A stretch of DNA of 48,849 bases from Bacteroidota bacterium (GTDB lineage Bacteria; Bacteroidota; Bacteroidia; Bacteroidales; Rikenellaceae): contig JAEZTA010000052.1 in the NCBI GenBank assembly GCA_023443765.1, forward strand, positions 1-48,849. Reading direction: 5' to 3'. Below the pieces are notes generated by a model. That model searched no databases. It was not told the origin of the DNA and saw only the letters and a program-made list of their open reading frames with translations. The position numbers and the translations under genes are program-made. Positions 17,101 through 25,277 of this stretch are shown one piece after another; position 1 is the first letter of the stretch; each line of letters starts with the position of its first letter.

Positions 17101-17436
17101 TCGCCCTCGAACCCGACCAACGACTATCCCTCGTATGCAGACGCCAACTACTACAACACGGTTTCGGCGCTGCCTTCGAGCTACTACGTGGAGGACGGAT
17201 CGTACCTGCGCCTGCAGAACCTCACGTTCGCCTACAATCTGCCTTCGGGGTTCACGAAGAAGCTCGGTCTGCGAAACGTCCGCGTCTACTACTCGGCCTA
17301 TAACCTCTTCACGATCACACCTTATACAGGCATGGACCCAGAGGTCGATTCGGGCAATGCACTGTTGAGCGGCTTCGATACGATCGGTTATCCCCACGCC
17401 TCGACGCACACGTTCGGAGTAACCCTTTCTTTCTAA
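14191..17436 (+). CDS. SusC-like TonB-dependent receptor of PUL1
   Basis: This 1081-aa outer-membrane transporter starts with a signal peptide (cleavage near SSVAQQ). A carboxypeptidase-regulatory-like domain follows (about 33-110, VLGTVKDEADAPLVGATVVV to YIGY). Next come the TonB box/plug (about 118-235, VTVIGYGSVKKKDLTGS, LYVIDGIQMNG, DASSTAIYGAKGANGVI) and a large beta-barrel ending HTFGVTLSF. There is no STN domain, so it should not signal through FecR; the adjacent AraC protein is the likelier control. It imports oligosaccharides with TonB energy, paired with the SusD-like protein 18 nt downstream. It heads an apparent operon running to about 25074. Confidence 0.96.
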   Translation: MNEPKPSKRPAFKPFGLFFVLLFATASSVAQQTTVLGTVKDEADAPLVGATVVVSGKQSGTTTDISGHFTLQVTAGTTLEVSYIGYLTQKVEVPRSGQLTVVMKPDQMDIEGVTVIGYGSVKKKDLTGSVSSLSEKTLRESRQSSFLNSMQGRIAGVQITVGSGAPGSASKVLIRGANSIAGTSDPLYVIDGIQMNGSDAPMASSSYGRSASISPLSSINPADIVSVDVLKDASSTAIYGAKGANGVIIVTTRQGQEGAPIVTYDGSVSISTRTRKIDMLNGNEWIDYRKDQTLLPDQSRVQYGYFQDWLFFENPGELDPSKMIPRDVYALPQYDWQDEMYRTAISTSHNISITGGTKDTKYAGSIGYNKEQGLLRNNDYTRITGRLRLDHSHKRFNFSLNLNGSYSIYDGAANSGAGYNNMGVLQSAIVSRPLVFNNPHDLETQGGWKEPTRNLDYVYKQTTAPNFSVSTTVSYKLLEGLYLSSTVSGTTAPSNCNEFYSKETPWGWYLRGRASVTNSSWAGYDNINALSYDKVFKNNTRLNAMAAFQISGSKYVTSSIVKSNFADETTGVFDINKGVTLESATSNAGPQRSMSYLGRVNYTVFDRYLFTASFRADGSDRFGENNRWGYFPSAAFAWRISDEPWMRDVRQIDNLKLRLSYGVTGNSNIPIFQYMAHMGDSFYGDELGLRPTSMPNPDLKWETTTQYNIGLDLNCWNSAFNLTFDLYDKRTTNMLYEAIIPAQSGFKAQWQNLGKVDNRGIEIGINTRNINTKNFSWTSSVTVAANKNKVLEIGNGLDEAPIGTGTWSLSYIKINDVGRIMKGQPIGVIYGYEKDGVYQMDDFSGWTDKQGIHPANDPHIAWDQREWQLKPGVADCSPIGKPRPGTLKFRNTDGSEDNQITSSDQTILGSCQPKFFGGIGNNFTYKDFELGIYFTYSYGAKIFNSTRYELEGAYPGEYFNITRNFWHNHWSPSNPTNDYPSYADANYYNTVSALPSSYYVEDGSYLRLQNLTFAYNLPSGFTKKLGLRNVRVYYSAYNLFTITPYTGMDPEVDSGNALLSGFDTIGYPHASTHTFGVTLSF

Positions 17437-17454
17437 CCCAAAAGACTATCAGAG

Positions 17455-19074
17455 ATGAAAAAGATACTTTATCCCGTCCTGCTGCTGTCCCTGGCTACCG
17501 CCCCGGCTTGTTCAGACTTCCTGTCGACCACGCCGATGGACTTCACCGCGACATCGAATTACTATAAGACGGCCAGCGACATCGAGACCGCACTTACGGG
17601 CTGCTATGGGCAGATCGGCACATCATTCGGCGTCGACTACCGTACGGGCCTGTTCCTCATCGGCAACGTCGGGACCGACGAAATCGGCGGCAATCCCTAT
17701 TCGTCGCCCGACGCCAACTCCAATATGGACCAATTCCAGAACGGGCTGGTCACCAAGACCAACCTCAATGTCCGGGACCTATGGAAACATTCCTACTCGG
17801 CGATCTACAGCATCAACCAGTTGCTCGATAAGATCGGACCCGTCGAGATGGACGCTGCCCGCAAGGACCAGGTCATTGCCGAAGCCCGCTTCCTGCGTGG
17901 CTGGACCTACATGAATCTGGGCATGGTCTTCGGCGGCGTACCCGTATATACGGCCGTGCCGCACGCCCCCAAGGCAGGCCGCAATACGCTCGAAGAAGTT
18001 ATGCGTACGGCTCTCGGCGATTTTCAGTATGCCTACGACAACATCGCTCCTTCGGCCGCGACGATCAACGGTCGTGCTTCGCATTGGGCTGCGGGCGGTT
18101 ACCTTGCCAAGCTCTACTGCTTCCTGGCCAGCTGTAAGCTCAACAACGTCGGTGCGGACCTCAACTTCCAGCTCAACAGTTTTGCATGGGTCGATGCCGA
18201 CAAGATGTACAACGATGCCGACGATATTCTCGACCACATCATCGCTGAGAGTGGTTTCAAACTGACCGACGATTACCGCACGCTCTTCTGCGAGAAGTCG
18301 AAGGACAAGCAGGCCGAAGAAAATCTCTTCTCGTTCGCCCCGTCGCCCCAGAAAAAGATCGGTTTCGGACTGATGTACTACCAACTGGCCGCAGGCACGC
18401 AGACCGGAGGCTGGGGAACCTGCCGTCCGTTCGAGGAGGTCTACCTGCGTTACGACGAAACGCGTGACAAACGTATGAGCTGGAACATCGGCGGTCTGGG
18501 CGATTCGGGCTGCTCGCTGGTGACCATCGACGGTACGCAGTATTACCAGCCGAAGCAGAATCTGGAGGACGGTCAGTACTGTGCCCAAAAGTTCCGCATC
18601 GAGTATACGGCTTCGAAGCACGATGACGCCTACTATGGTTACTATCCGTTGCTGCGTTACGCCGACATCCTACTGCTGAAGGCCGAGACCGCCGCGCATA
18701 TCAATGGCGACGAGGCCGGACGCCTTGTCCTTAAGGAACTGCGCATCCGTGCGCTGAAGCCCGGGGCCGACATCGCTGACCTGCAGCAGGTTTACCGCCG
18801 TACGGATTTCACGCAGGAGTTGCTCGACGAGCGTTCACGAGAGCTCTGCTTCGAGCAGCACCGCAAGTTCGATCTCGTTCGCTTCGGGCGTTATTACTCG
18901 ACCATCAAGGCCATCCATACGACCAATACCCAGACCGATATCTGGGGCACATGGAACCGCAATGCCGCCTCGGTGCTCGTGGGCAATATCACGGCATACC
19001 AAATTTGGATGCCCATTCCCAACGAGGACTGCCTGGCCAATCCGAACCTGTTGCCCAATAACCCCGGTTATTAA
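17455..19074 (+). CDS. SusD/RagB-like lipoprotein of PUL1
   Basis: This 539-aa surface glycan-binding lipoprotein has a signal with lipobox TAPAC (Cys about 19). It follows the usual SusD order: LSTTPMDFTATSNYYKTASDIE near the N-terminus, TPR-like helices such as AEARFLRGWTYMNLGMVFGG (about 140-160), and the C-terminal YPLLRYADILLLKAETAAH and ELLDERSRELCFEQHRKFDLVR signatures. It forms the lid of the SusC barrel encoded just upstream and helps deliver oligosaccharides. It is 6 nt before the next gene, so all are likely one transcript. Confidence 0.96.
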   Translation: MKKILYPVLLLSLATAPACSDFLSTTPMDFTATSNYYKTASDIETALTGCYGQIGTSFGVDYRTGLFLIGNVGTDEIGGNPYSSPDANSNMDQFQNGLVTKTNLNVRDLWKHSYSAIYSINQLLDKIGPVEMDAARKDQVIAEARFLRGWTYMNLGMVFGGVPVYTAVPHAPKAGRNTLEEVMRTALGDFQYAYDNIAPSAATINGRASHWAAGGYLAKLYCFLASCKLNNVGADLNFQLNSFAWVDADKMYNDADDILDHIIAESGFKLTDDYRTLFCEKSKDKQAEENLFSFAPSPQKKIGFGLMYYQLAAGTQTGGWGTCRPFEEVYLRYDETRDKRMSWNIGGLGDSGCSLVTIDGTQYYQPKQNLEDGQYCAQKFRIEYTASKHDDAYYGYYPLLRYADILLLKAETAAHINGDEAGRLVLKELRIRALKPGADIADLQQVYRRTDFTQELLDERSRELCFEQHRKFDLVRFGRYYSTIKAIHTTNTQTDIWGTWNRNAASVLVGNITAYQIWMPIPNEDCLANPNLLPNNPGY

Positions 19075-19080
19075 TTCCCG

Positions 19081-20175
19081 ATGCGTATGAGATCATATCT
19101 AATTCTGTTTGCCGCCCTCGCACTCCTCTCCTCCTGCGATAAGCAGGACGGAGGGACGCCGGGCGGAGGCGATGGCGGCTTCCGTGCGAAGGTGGGAGCC
19201 TGGTATTTCGGCGGCTGGAGCTTCCCGGCCGATGCCAACGGTTACACGTTCCACATCAGCCCTTCACTCGTGGGCGACAACGCCCGCAAGCCTGTCTGGG
19301 GCTGGCGTGAGGATACTGCGGCCATCATGCAGCGGCAGGTCGACTATGCAGCCGATGCCGGGCTTGAATGGTGGGGCTTCTGCTGGTATGAAAACACGCT
19401 GGTCGCCGACCCGCAGATGGAGTACCTGAACACGGCGCTGGACCTGTTCCTGGAGGCGCCGAACAAAGACCGCTTGGAGTTCTGCCTGTTGTCGTGCCAC
19501 CCCGTATCTCCTGCGAGCTGGGAGACGTGGTGTCGCAAGGCAATTGCCCTGATGAAGGAACCTAACTACCTGAAGGTGGACGGACGTCCCGTGATCGTGT
19601 TCTTCAACTCCGATGAGGCCATTGCCTCGATGGGCGGTGCGACGGGCATGGCCAAAGCGCTTGCGCAGTACCGCACCGCGGCTGTTGCCGCCGGAGTGAA
19701 GGAACCACTCATCGGTGCCGCCGTGCAGGCGAAACCGGCCAACTCCGTCTATCGTCAGAGTGGGTTCGAGTTCCTGACCACCTACAACAACTCTAACTTC
19801 GGCCGCCGGAAAGCCGGCGCGAACGATTATTCAGAACTGATGGAGGGCGACAGGACCGCTTGGTCGATCTCCGCTACCACTGACCTGCCGTTCATGCCGG
19901 CCATGACCGCGGGCTACGACATGCGGCCTTGGGCTACGGACCATCCGACGCTCCCCGCTTCCGACTTCTGGTACACGGGCGTCACGGCCCGGCTGCTGGG
20001 CAGCCATCTTTCCGAGATGATTCAATGGACCGAAAAACACACCTCTGAAGTGCTGGGCGGCAACCTTGCGGTCATCTATGCTTGGAACGAGTACGGCGAG
20101 GGAGCTTGGCTGACCCCCTCGGTCGGGGAAGCCAATCTACGGTTGGAATACATCCGCGCCGCCATCGAACCTTAA
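19081..20175 (+). CDS. GH99/WbsX-like lipoprotein, copy 1
   Basis: This 364-aa protein has lipobox LLSSC (Cys about 19), so it is probably membrane anchored. The domain opens VGAWYFGGWSFP and has WGWREDTAAIMQRQVDYAADAG and WGFCWYE segments, as in the Glyco_WbsX / GH99-like TIM-barrel family. Near the C-terminus is WNEYGEG, whose two glutamates (about 337 and 340, spacing E-x-x-E) match the catalytic Glu pair of GH99 endo-mannosidases. That supports hydrolase chemistry, but the substrate is unknown and the rha context hints at something other than mannan. It is followed 14 nt later by a paralogue with the same architecture. Related domains also occur in polysaccharide biosynthesis proteins, so activity needs testing. 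Confidence 0.85.
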   Translation: MRMRSYLILFAALALLSSCDKQDGGTPGGGDGGFRAKVGAWYFGGWSFPADANGYTFHISPSLVGDNARKPVWGWREDTAAIMQRQVDYAADAGLEWWGFCWYENTLVADPQMEYLNTALDLFLEAPNKDRLEFCLLSCHPVSPASWETWCRKAIALMKEPNYLKVDGRPVIVFFNSDEAIASMGGATGMAKALAQYRTAAVAAGVKEPLIGAAVQAKPANSVYRQSGFEFLTTYNNSNFGRRKAGANDYSELMEGDRTAWSISATTDLPFMPAMTAGYDMRPWATDHPTLPASDFWYTGVTARLLGSHLSEMIQWTEKHTSEVLGGNLAVIYAWNEYGEGAWLTPSVGEANLRLEYIRAAIEP

Positions 20176-20189
20176 AACAACTGAAGACC

Positions 20190-21293
20190 ATGAAAAGATT
20201 CCTTCTACTTCTCTTGTCGATCGCATTCCTGCAGGGACTCTCCGCGCAAAAACCCTCCTGTGTCCGCCCGAAAGTGGGGGCGTGGTACTTCGGCGGCTGG
20301 AGCGTCACGCCCGACGAAACGGGCCATACGTTCCACATCAGTCCCACGCTCACGAGCAAGTACGCCGATCGTTCGCCCGTCTGGGGCTGGCGGGAGGATA
20401 AGCCCGGTGTGATGGAGCAGCAGATCGACTATGCCGCTGATGCGGGGCTCGATTTCTGGGGCATCTGCTGGTACGAAACGAGCGTGCGCCGCGAAAAGGT
20501 TTTCGACGAGCTAAACACGGTGCTCGACCTCTTCCTCGCGGCACCCAACCACGACCGACTGGAGTTCTTCCTGCTCTCCTGCCTGCCCGTGTCGCCTGCG
20601 ACGTGGAACGCCTACTGCGACAAGTCTATCGCGTTGTTCAAGCAAAAGAACTACCTGCGTGTCGACGGCAAACCCGTCATGACGTTCTTCAACTCGCAGG
20701 AGATCATCAAAGACCTCGGCGGCGAGGAGGCCACGCGCAGGGCGCTGGATGCATACCGTCGGCGTGCCGCTGCCGCGGGTGCGGGCGAGCTAATGATTGG
20801 CGCCGTCACCGAATGTCAGGGCGATACGACCTTCCAGGCGAAGTTCAAACGCTGTGGATTCGATTTCCTGACCACCTATAACAATGCCGACACAGGCCGC
20901 AAGGCCCCGGGGCCGAACGATTACGTCCACCTCACGGAGGGCGATGCGAAGTCGTGGGAGGTGATCTCGGCCTGCACGGAGTACTTCGGCATGAAATACC
21001 TCCCGTCGATGACCGTGGGCTACGATATGCGCCCGTGGGCCGTGGACCATCCTACGCTGCCCAAGTCCGACTATTGGTACACGGGACAGACGCCCGAGCG
21101 CATCGCTTCGCAGTTGAAACGCACCATCGAATGGGTGCGTGCGAACAGCCGCAAAGTGCTGGGCGGCAACCTCTCTGTCATCTACGCCTGGAACGAGAAC
21201 GGTGAGGGCGGCTGGCTCACCCCTACCTTCGGGGAGGGCAATGCCCGCCTGGAGGCCATTCGCGAAGTTATTGAAACCGAAAAGAAAAAATAA
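20190..21293 (+). CDS. GH99/WbsX-like secreted protein, copy 2
   Basis: The start is the ATG at 20190, which gives MKRFLLLLLSIAFLQGLSAQ, a normal signal peptide with predicted cleavage after SAQ. Unlike copy 1 it has no lipobox Cys, so it may be soluble in the periplasm. The 367-aa product is colinear with copy 1: VGAWYFGGWSVTPDE, WGWREDKPGVMEQQIDYAAD, FDFLTTYNNADTGRK, and the C-terminal WNENGEG with Glu about 336 and 339 in the E-x-x-E arrangement. The two copies look like an old tandem duplication with division between anchored and soluble forms. It is 4 nt before the GH127-like gene. Confidence 0.85.
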   Translation: MKRFLLLLLSIAFLQGLSAQKPSCVRPKVGAWYFGGWSVTPDETGHTFHISPTLTSKYADRSPVWGWREDKPGVMEQQIDYAADAGLDFWGICWYETSVRREKVFDELNTVLDLFLAAPNHDRLEFFLLSCLPVSPATWNAYCDKSIALFKQKNYLRVDGKPVMTFFNSQEIIKDLGGEEATRRALDAYRRRAAAAGAGELMIGAVTECQGDTTFQAKFKRCGFDFLTTYNNADTGRKAPGPNDYVHLTEGDAKSWEVISACTEYFGMKYLPSMTVGYDMRPWAVDHPTLPKSDYWYTGQTPERIASQLKRTIEWVRANSRKVLGGNLSVIYAWNENGEGGWLTPTFGEGNARLEAIREVIETEKKK

Positions 21294-21297
21294 GACT

Positions 21298-23160
21298 ATG
21301 AAAAGATTCATCACGATCTTCCCGCTGCTGCTCTCGCTGGCTGTTCTCGCCGCTCCCCGCACTCCGGCCATTACGGGGGTTCGAGTCGGCGGATACATTG
21401 GCTTGCGCATCGACGAATGCATCGCAAGCCGCGTCATGACGCAAGACCTCGACGAGATACTTAAACCCTATGCCAATAAGACCGAGCGCATGCTGTGGCA
21501 GAGCGAATTTTGGGGCAAGTGGATGCTGGGCGCCTGCGACTCCTACCGTTATAATTCGGATGCCAAGCTGCTCGCCAAGATCCGCTATGCCGTCGACCAA
21601 CTACTCGAAACGCAATCCGAAGACGGATATATCGGCAACTATGCACCCGATGCCCGCCTTGCGCAATGGGACGTCTGGGGCCAGAAATACACGCTTCTGG
21701 GACTTCAGACCTATTACGGCATGACGCAGGACTGCCGTGCACTCGATGCCGCACGCCGTGTCGCCGACAACCTGCTGCGCCTCATCGGCCCGGGACGTGC
21801 CGACATCGCCACGCTGGGCAACTACCGGGGACTTGCCGCCGGTTCGATCCTCGAACCGATGGTCTTCCTTTATAATAATACGGGCGATGTACGCTACCTC
21901 GATTTTGCACGTTACATCGTTTCGCAGTGGGAAACACCGGCGGGTCCGCAGCTGGTCTCAAAAGCGCTTGCCGGCATACCCGTTGCGGAGCGTTTCCTGC
22001 CCGTCCCCGATGCCATGCATTGGACCGACAACGGTCATAAGGCCTACGAAATGATGTCGTGCTACATTGGCCTGCTGGAACTCTATAAGGTCACGGGAGA
22101 ACCGGGCTACCTCAAGGCCGTCGAGATGACCGCCGCAAAGATCATCGAGGACGAGATCACGATCGCGGGCAGCGCCAGCTCGACCGAATGTTTCTGGCAC
22201 GGAGCCCGCCGTCAGGCAATCCCCGCCTACCTCTCCAACGAAACCTGCGTGACCTATACGTGGATGGAGCTTTGCGACCGCCTGTTCCGCGTCACGGGGA
22301 ATACAATCTATGTCGACCAACTTGAGAAATCAATGTATAACGCCCTGCAGGCGTCGCTGAAGCAGGGAGGCCATAACTTCGCGTCATATGTCCCGCTCGA
22401 AGGCTTCCGCCGCATCGGCGAGCGTCAGTGCGGACTGAACTTCAACTGCTGCGAGGCCAATGGCCCGCGTGGTTTTGCCCTCATTCCGCAAACAGCGCTG
22501 ACTGCCGATGCGAACACGGTTTGCATTAACCTCTACAATCCCCTGTCGGGCAAGGTGTCGCTTGCTTCGGGACGCAGCATCGCCGTGCAGGTCGATACCG
22601 ACTATCCCGCCACGGGCCGCATCGGCATCCGTGTCAATCCGGATAAAAAAGCGGGCTTCACCCTTGCGTTGCGTATTCCGCTGTGGAGCCGCAACAACCG
22701 CGTGCTGATCAACGGCGAGCCGTTCTCCGGGGCGATTCTGCCAGGCGGCTACTGCCGCATCAAGCGAAATTGGTCGGCGGGCGACATCGTAACCCTCGAC
22801 ATGGAGATGGAGGGCCGTCTGCTCCTGCTCGGAGAGTCGCAGGCCATTGTACGCGGTCCTGTGGTCTACGCCCGCGACAGCCGTTTCAACGACGGATTTG
22901 TCGACGAGACCCTCTCCATCGAGCACGATGCGGATAACAAGGTGGCGATGACCCCCATGACGACCGATAAACCCGCCTTCGCATGGCTCGCCTTCCGGGT
23001 CAATGCGCTGACGAGCATTTACAGCGGCGACAAAGCCTCGTTCCGTCCGATCGCTTTCTGCGACTTCGGTTCTGCGGGCAACACATGGGACGAAACGACG
23101 CGCTATAAGGTCTGGCTGCCGCGCACGATTGAAACCGCCGATCGTCATACCTGGTGGTAA
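21298..23160 (+). CDS. GH127-like glycoside hydrolase (DUF1680)
   Basis: This 620-aa protein starts at ATG 21298 with signal peptide MKRFITIFPLLLSLAVLAA. It then has an (alpha/alpha)-barrel with QSEDGYIGNY, followed by beta-domains. The zinc and catalytic set of GH127 is visible: Glu315 and Cys317 in SNETCVTYTW, and Cys384-Cys385 in NFNCCEANGPRG; the first of the CC pair corresponds to the nucleophile cysteine of bifidobacterial HypBA1. Known GH127/146 enzymes remove beta-L-arabinofuranose, and one GH127 acts on aceric acid in rhamnogalacturonan II. The substrate here cannot be fixed. It is probably periplasmic and is fifth in the PUL1 operon. Confidence 0.92.
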   Translation: MKRFITIFPLLLSLAVLAAPRTPAITGVRVGGYIGLRIDECIASRVMTQDLDEILKPYANKTERMLWQSEFWGKWMLGACDSYRYNSDAKLLAKIRYAVDQLLETQSEDGYIGNYAPDARLAQWDVWGQKYTLLGLQTYYGMTQDCRALDAARRVADNLLRLIGPGRADIATLGNYRGLAAGSILEPMVFLYNNTGDVRYLDFARYIVSQWETPAGPQLVSKALAGIPVAERFLPVPDAMHWTDNGHKAYEMMSCYIGLLELYKVTGEPGYLKAVEMTAAKIIEDEITIAGSASSTECFWHGARRQAIPAYLSNETCVTYTWMELCDRLFRVTGNTIYVDQLEKSMYNALQASLKQGGHNFASYVPLEGFRRIGERQCGLNFNCCEANGPRGFALIPQTALTADANTVCINLYNPLSGKVSLASGRSIAVQVDTDYPATGRIGIRVNPDKKAGFTLALRIPLWSRNNRVLINGEPFSGAILPGGYCRIKRNWSAGDIVTLDMEMEGRLLLLGESQAIVRGPVVYARDSRFNDGFVDETLSIEHDADNKVAMTPMTTDKPAFAWLAFRVNALTSIYSGDKASFRPIAFCDFGSAGNTWDETTRYKVWLPRTIETADRHTWW

Positions 23161-23179
23161 ACCACGAAACGACACAACC

Positions 23180-23866
23180 ATGAATCAAACGATCATCCGC
23201 CTTTCGTGCCTCCTGTCGCTGTTGTTCATCGTCCTTACGGGCGCTTGCGGCAAGGAGAGCCGCCCATCGGGCAAGAAAATACGCACCGTCACCCTCTACG
23301 GCAACAGCATCGTTGCGCACGATCCCGCCCCGGCCATCGGCTGGGAAGGCAATTGGGGTATGGCCGCCTCGTGCCGCGACAGCGACTACGTGCATATCGT
23401 CAAGGCCAGCCTCGAACGCCTCGAACCCTCGGTCAAGGTCTCGTGGGGCAACCTTGCGACCTTCGAACGCGATTGGACGACCTACGACCTTTCACAGTTG
23501 GCCACATACGGTAAGAGCGACCTCGTCGTCATCAAGATCTCGGAGAACGTGCAGTTCAAAGAGGGTATGGAAACCGGTTTCCTGGCGAGCTACGACCGCC
23601 TGATCCGGCAGCTATCCGGCCCGGATACGCAGGTCGTCATCGTCGAAGGCTTCTGGCCCAGCCCCGTCAACGACATGCTCCGGCGCTATGCCTCCGCCCA
23701 CGACTATCCGTTCATTGCCCTTTCGGACCTGTTCGCCAACGATAAGACCAACGCCGCCATCGGGCTTTTCGCCAACGAGGGCGTTGCCAATCACCCTTCG
23801 GATAAGGGTATGCGTAACATCGCCGCACGGATCATGCAGGTCATCGGCACGTACCGATACAGATAA
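23180..23866 (+). CDS. SGNH/GDSL-hydrolase-like lipoprotein
   Basis: The start at ATG 23180 gives a lipoprotein signal with LTGAC (Cys23). The 228-aa protein has the SGNH layout: block I VTLYGNSIV with the putative nucleophile Ser43 (GNS in place of GDS), WGNLA near block III, and NHPSDKGMRNIA near the C-terminus as the Asp-x-x-His block V (a reordered N-H-P-S-D type). Such enzymes in PULs usually remove acetyl or other ester groups from glycans; an acetylated substrate is therefore plausible. The activity is inferred. It is 19 nt after the GH127-like gene and 26 nt before the next. Confidence 0.78.
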   Translation: MNQTIIRLSCLLSLLFIVLTGACGKESRPSGKKIRTVTLYGNSIVAHDPAPAIGWEGNWGMAASCRDSDYVHIVKASLERLEPSVKVSWGNLATFERDWTTYDLSQLATYGKSDLVVIKISENVQFKEGMETGFLASYDRLIRQLSGPDTQVVIVEGFWPSPVNDMLRRYASAHDYPFIALSDLFANDKTNAAIGLFANEGVANHPSDKGMRNIAARIMQVIGTYRYR

Positions 23867-23892
23867 AACCAATCTAAAAAATCAACCCGAAT

Positions 23893-25074
23893 ATGAAAAT
23901 CACATTACGTAAAACCGGACTTCAGTGCTTCGCCGCGCTCTTCATGGCCACAGTGACGCTTATGGGTTCCTCCTGCTCGAAAGACGATACCGGGGAGCTG
24001 TACACGGTAACTATCGTTTCCAACGGCGGAACCAACTTCGCGCCCATCCATGTACGAGCCGGCGAATTGATCCCGACGAATAAACTCTTCCCTGCTCCCA
24101 TCACGATCGACGGCGGAGAGTTCGTTTGCTGGTGTTCCGACGAACTGCTCGAACACGAGTTCGACTTCAACACGCCCGTTGCCGGGGACATGACGCTCTA
24201 CGCCAAGTGGTTCTATGTGGAGTATACGGTCACGTTCAACATGAACGGTGCTCCGGCCGTCGATCCGCAGGTACTGCGCAGCGGGGAGTACGTCGACTAT
24301 TTCCGTCCGGAATATGCCGGTAAAGTTTTCGGCGGCTGGTTCACCGACAAGGAGTGTACGCGCCTGTTCGATTTCCCGATGACCAAGGTCTCCGAGGACG
24401 TGACGCTCTATGCCAAGTGGCACGATCCGTCGCCCGCCGATTGGTTCACGATCTCCGATGGTACGCTGACCGGATGTACGGTTCCATCGGGCACGCAGAC
24501 GGTCGTCATTCCCGAGGGTGTCACGACCATCGGACAGTGGTTCGTACTGGCCAATGCAGGCAACCTGCCACAGGTGACCGAATTTGTCCTGCCGCAGTCG
24601 CTGACTACGATTCAGGAAGGTGCGTTCAAAGGCTCGGCCGTCACGCGCATGATCGTTCCGCCGCATGTCAAGACACTGACCTCGTTCACGTTCCAGGAGT
24701 GCCCCAACCTCGCAACGTTCGTTTTCGAGCCGGGCAGCGAGTTCGAGAGCATCACGGTAAACGACGGTCTGGAGCCCGTATTCGGCACTCCTGCGCTGAC
24801 CTCTCTCACCCTGCCCAAGTCATTCATCGACATCGACGGATACTGCATCGCTCCTTCGAGTACGGCGCTTCAGAGCCTGACGTTCCTGCGAAGCGAATCT
24901 GCCCCGACATTCCATATCCGCGGAGGCGGCAGTCTGTGGCTCTTCGGCGGTTACTTCCCCGCGACGATCAACGTTCCCAACAACGCCAAGCCTGCTTACC
25001 TCGCGGCCCTGCGGCTGGCATGTCCCAACGATTACGATTATTCAAAGATGACCGGCATCCTTGTCGGATTCTAA
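23893..25074 (+). CDS. InlB-repeat and leucine-rich-repeat surface lipoprotein
   Basis: This 393-aa protein has lipobox MGSSC (Cys about 28). Two Listeria-Bacteroides (InlB B-type) repeats follow, each ending in LYAKW (about 35-107 and 108-176, with FGGWFTDKECTRLF in the second). The C-terminal half is a BspA-like leucine-rich repeat run: VVIPEGVTTIGQWF, FVLPQSLTTIQEGAFKGSA, MIVPPHVKTLTSF. No catalytic motif is seen. The position after SusC/SusD and the enzymes, and the surface-lipoprotein features, suggest a surface glycan-binding protein, though these repeats are also seen in adhesins. It is the last gene before an intrinsic terminator. Confidence 0.85.
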   Translation: MKITLRKTGLQCFAALFMATVTLMGSSCSKDDTGELYTVTIVSNGGTNFAPIHVRAGELIPTNKLFPAPITIDGGEFVCWCSDELLEHEFDFNTPVAGDMTLYAKWFYVEYTVTFNMNGAPAVDPQVLRSGEYVDYFRPEYAGKVFGGWFTDKECTRLFDFPMTKVSEDVTLYAKWHDPSPADWFTISDGTLTGCTVPSGTQTVVIPEGVTTIGQWFVLANAGNLPQVTEFVLPQSLTTIQEGAFKGSAVTRMIVPPHVKTLTSFTFQECPNLATFVFEPGSEFESITVNDGLEPVFGTPALTSLTLPKSFIDIDGYCIAPSSTALQSLTFLRSESAPTFHIRGGGSLWLFGGYFPATINVPNNAKPAYLAALRLACPNDYDYSKMTGILVGF

Positions 25075-25083
25075 AAAACCTTG

Positions 25084-25116
25084 TGCAGGAGAACCGCCGA
25101 AAGCGGTCCTCCTGCA
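25084..25116 (+). terminator. Intrinsic terminator within PUL1
   Basis: TGCAGGAG (25084-25091) pairs with CTCCTGCA (25109-25116), and ACCGC pairs with GCGGT, around a GAAA-type loop; TTTT follows. It separates the seven-gene SusC-to-LRR transcript from the last enzyme gene at 25278. Confidence 0.85.
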
Positions 25117-25277
25117 TTTTAACCCCATACGAATTATACGCAAGATAACCGGCCTGCTCCTGCCGCTCTCTGTCGCTTTCCGCCTGGGTGCTGGGCCGAC
25201 CGCCGAAACCCGTACCTCACGATACCACGGAACGGACCCCGTACGATCTTTACCAACAATTTCAAATAGAACTGCAA

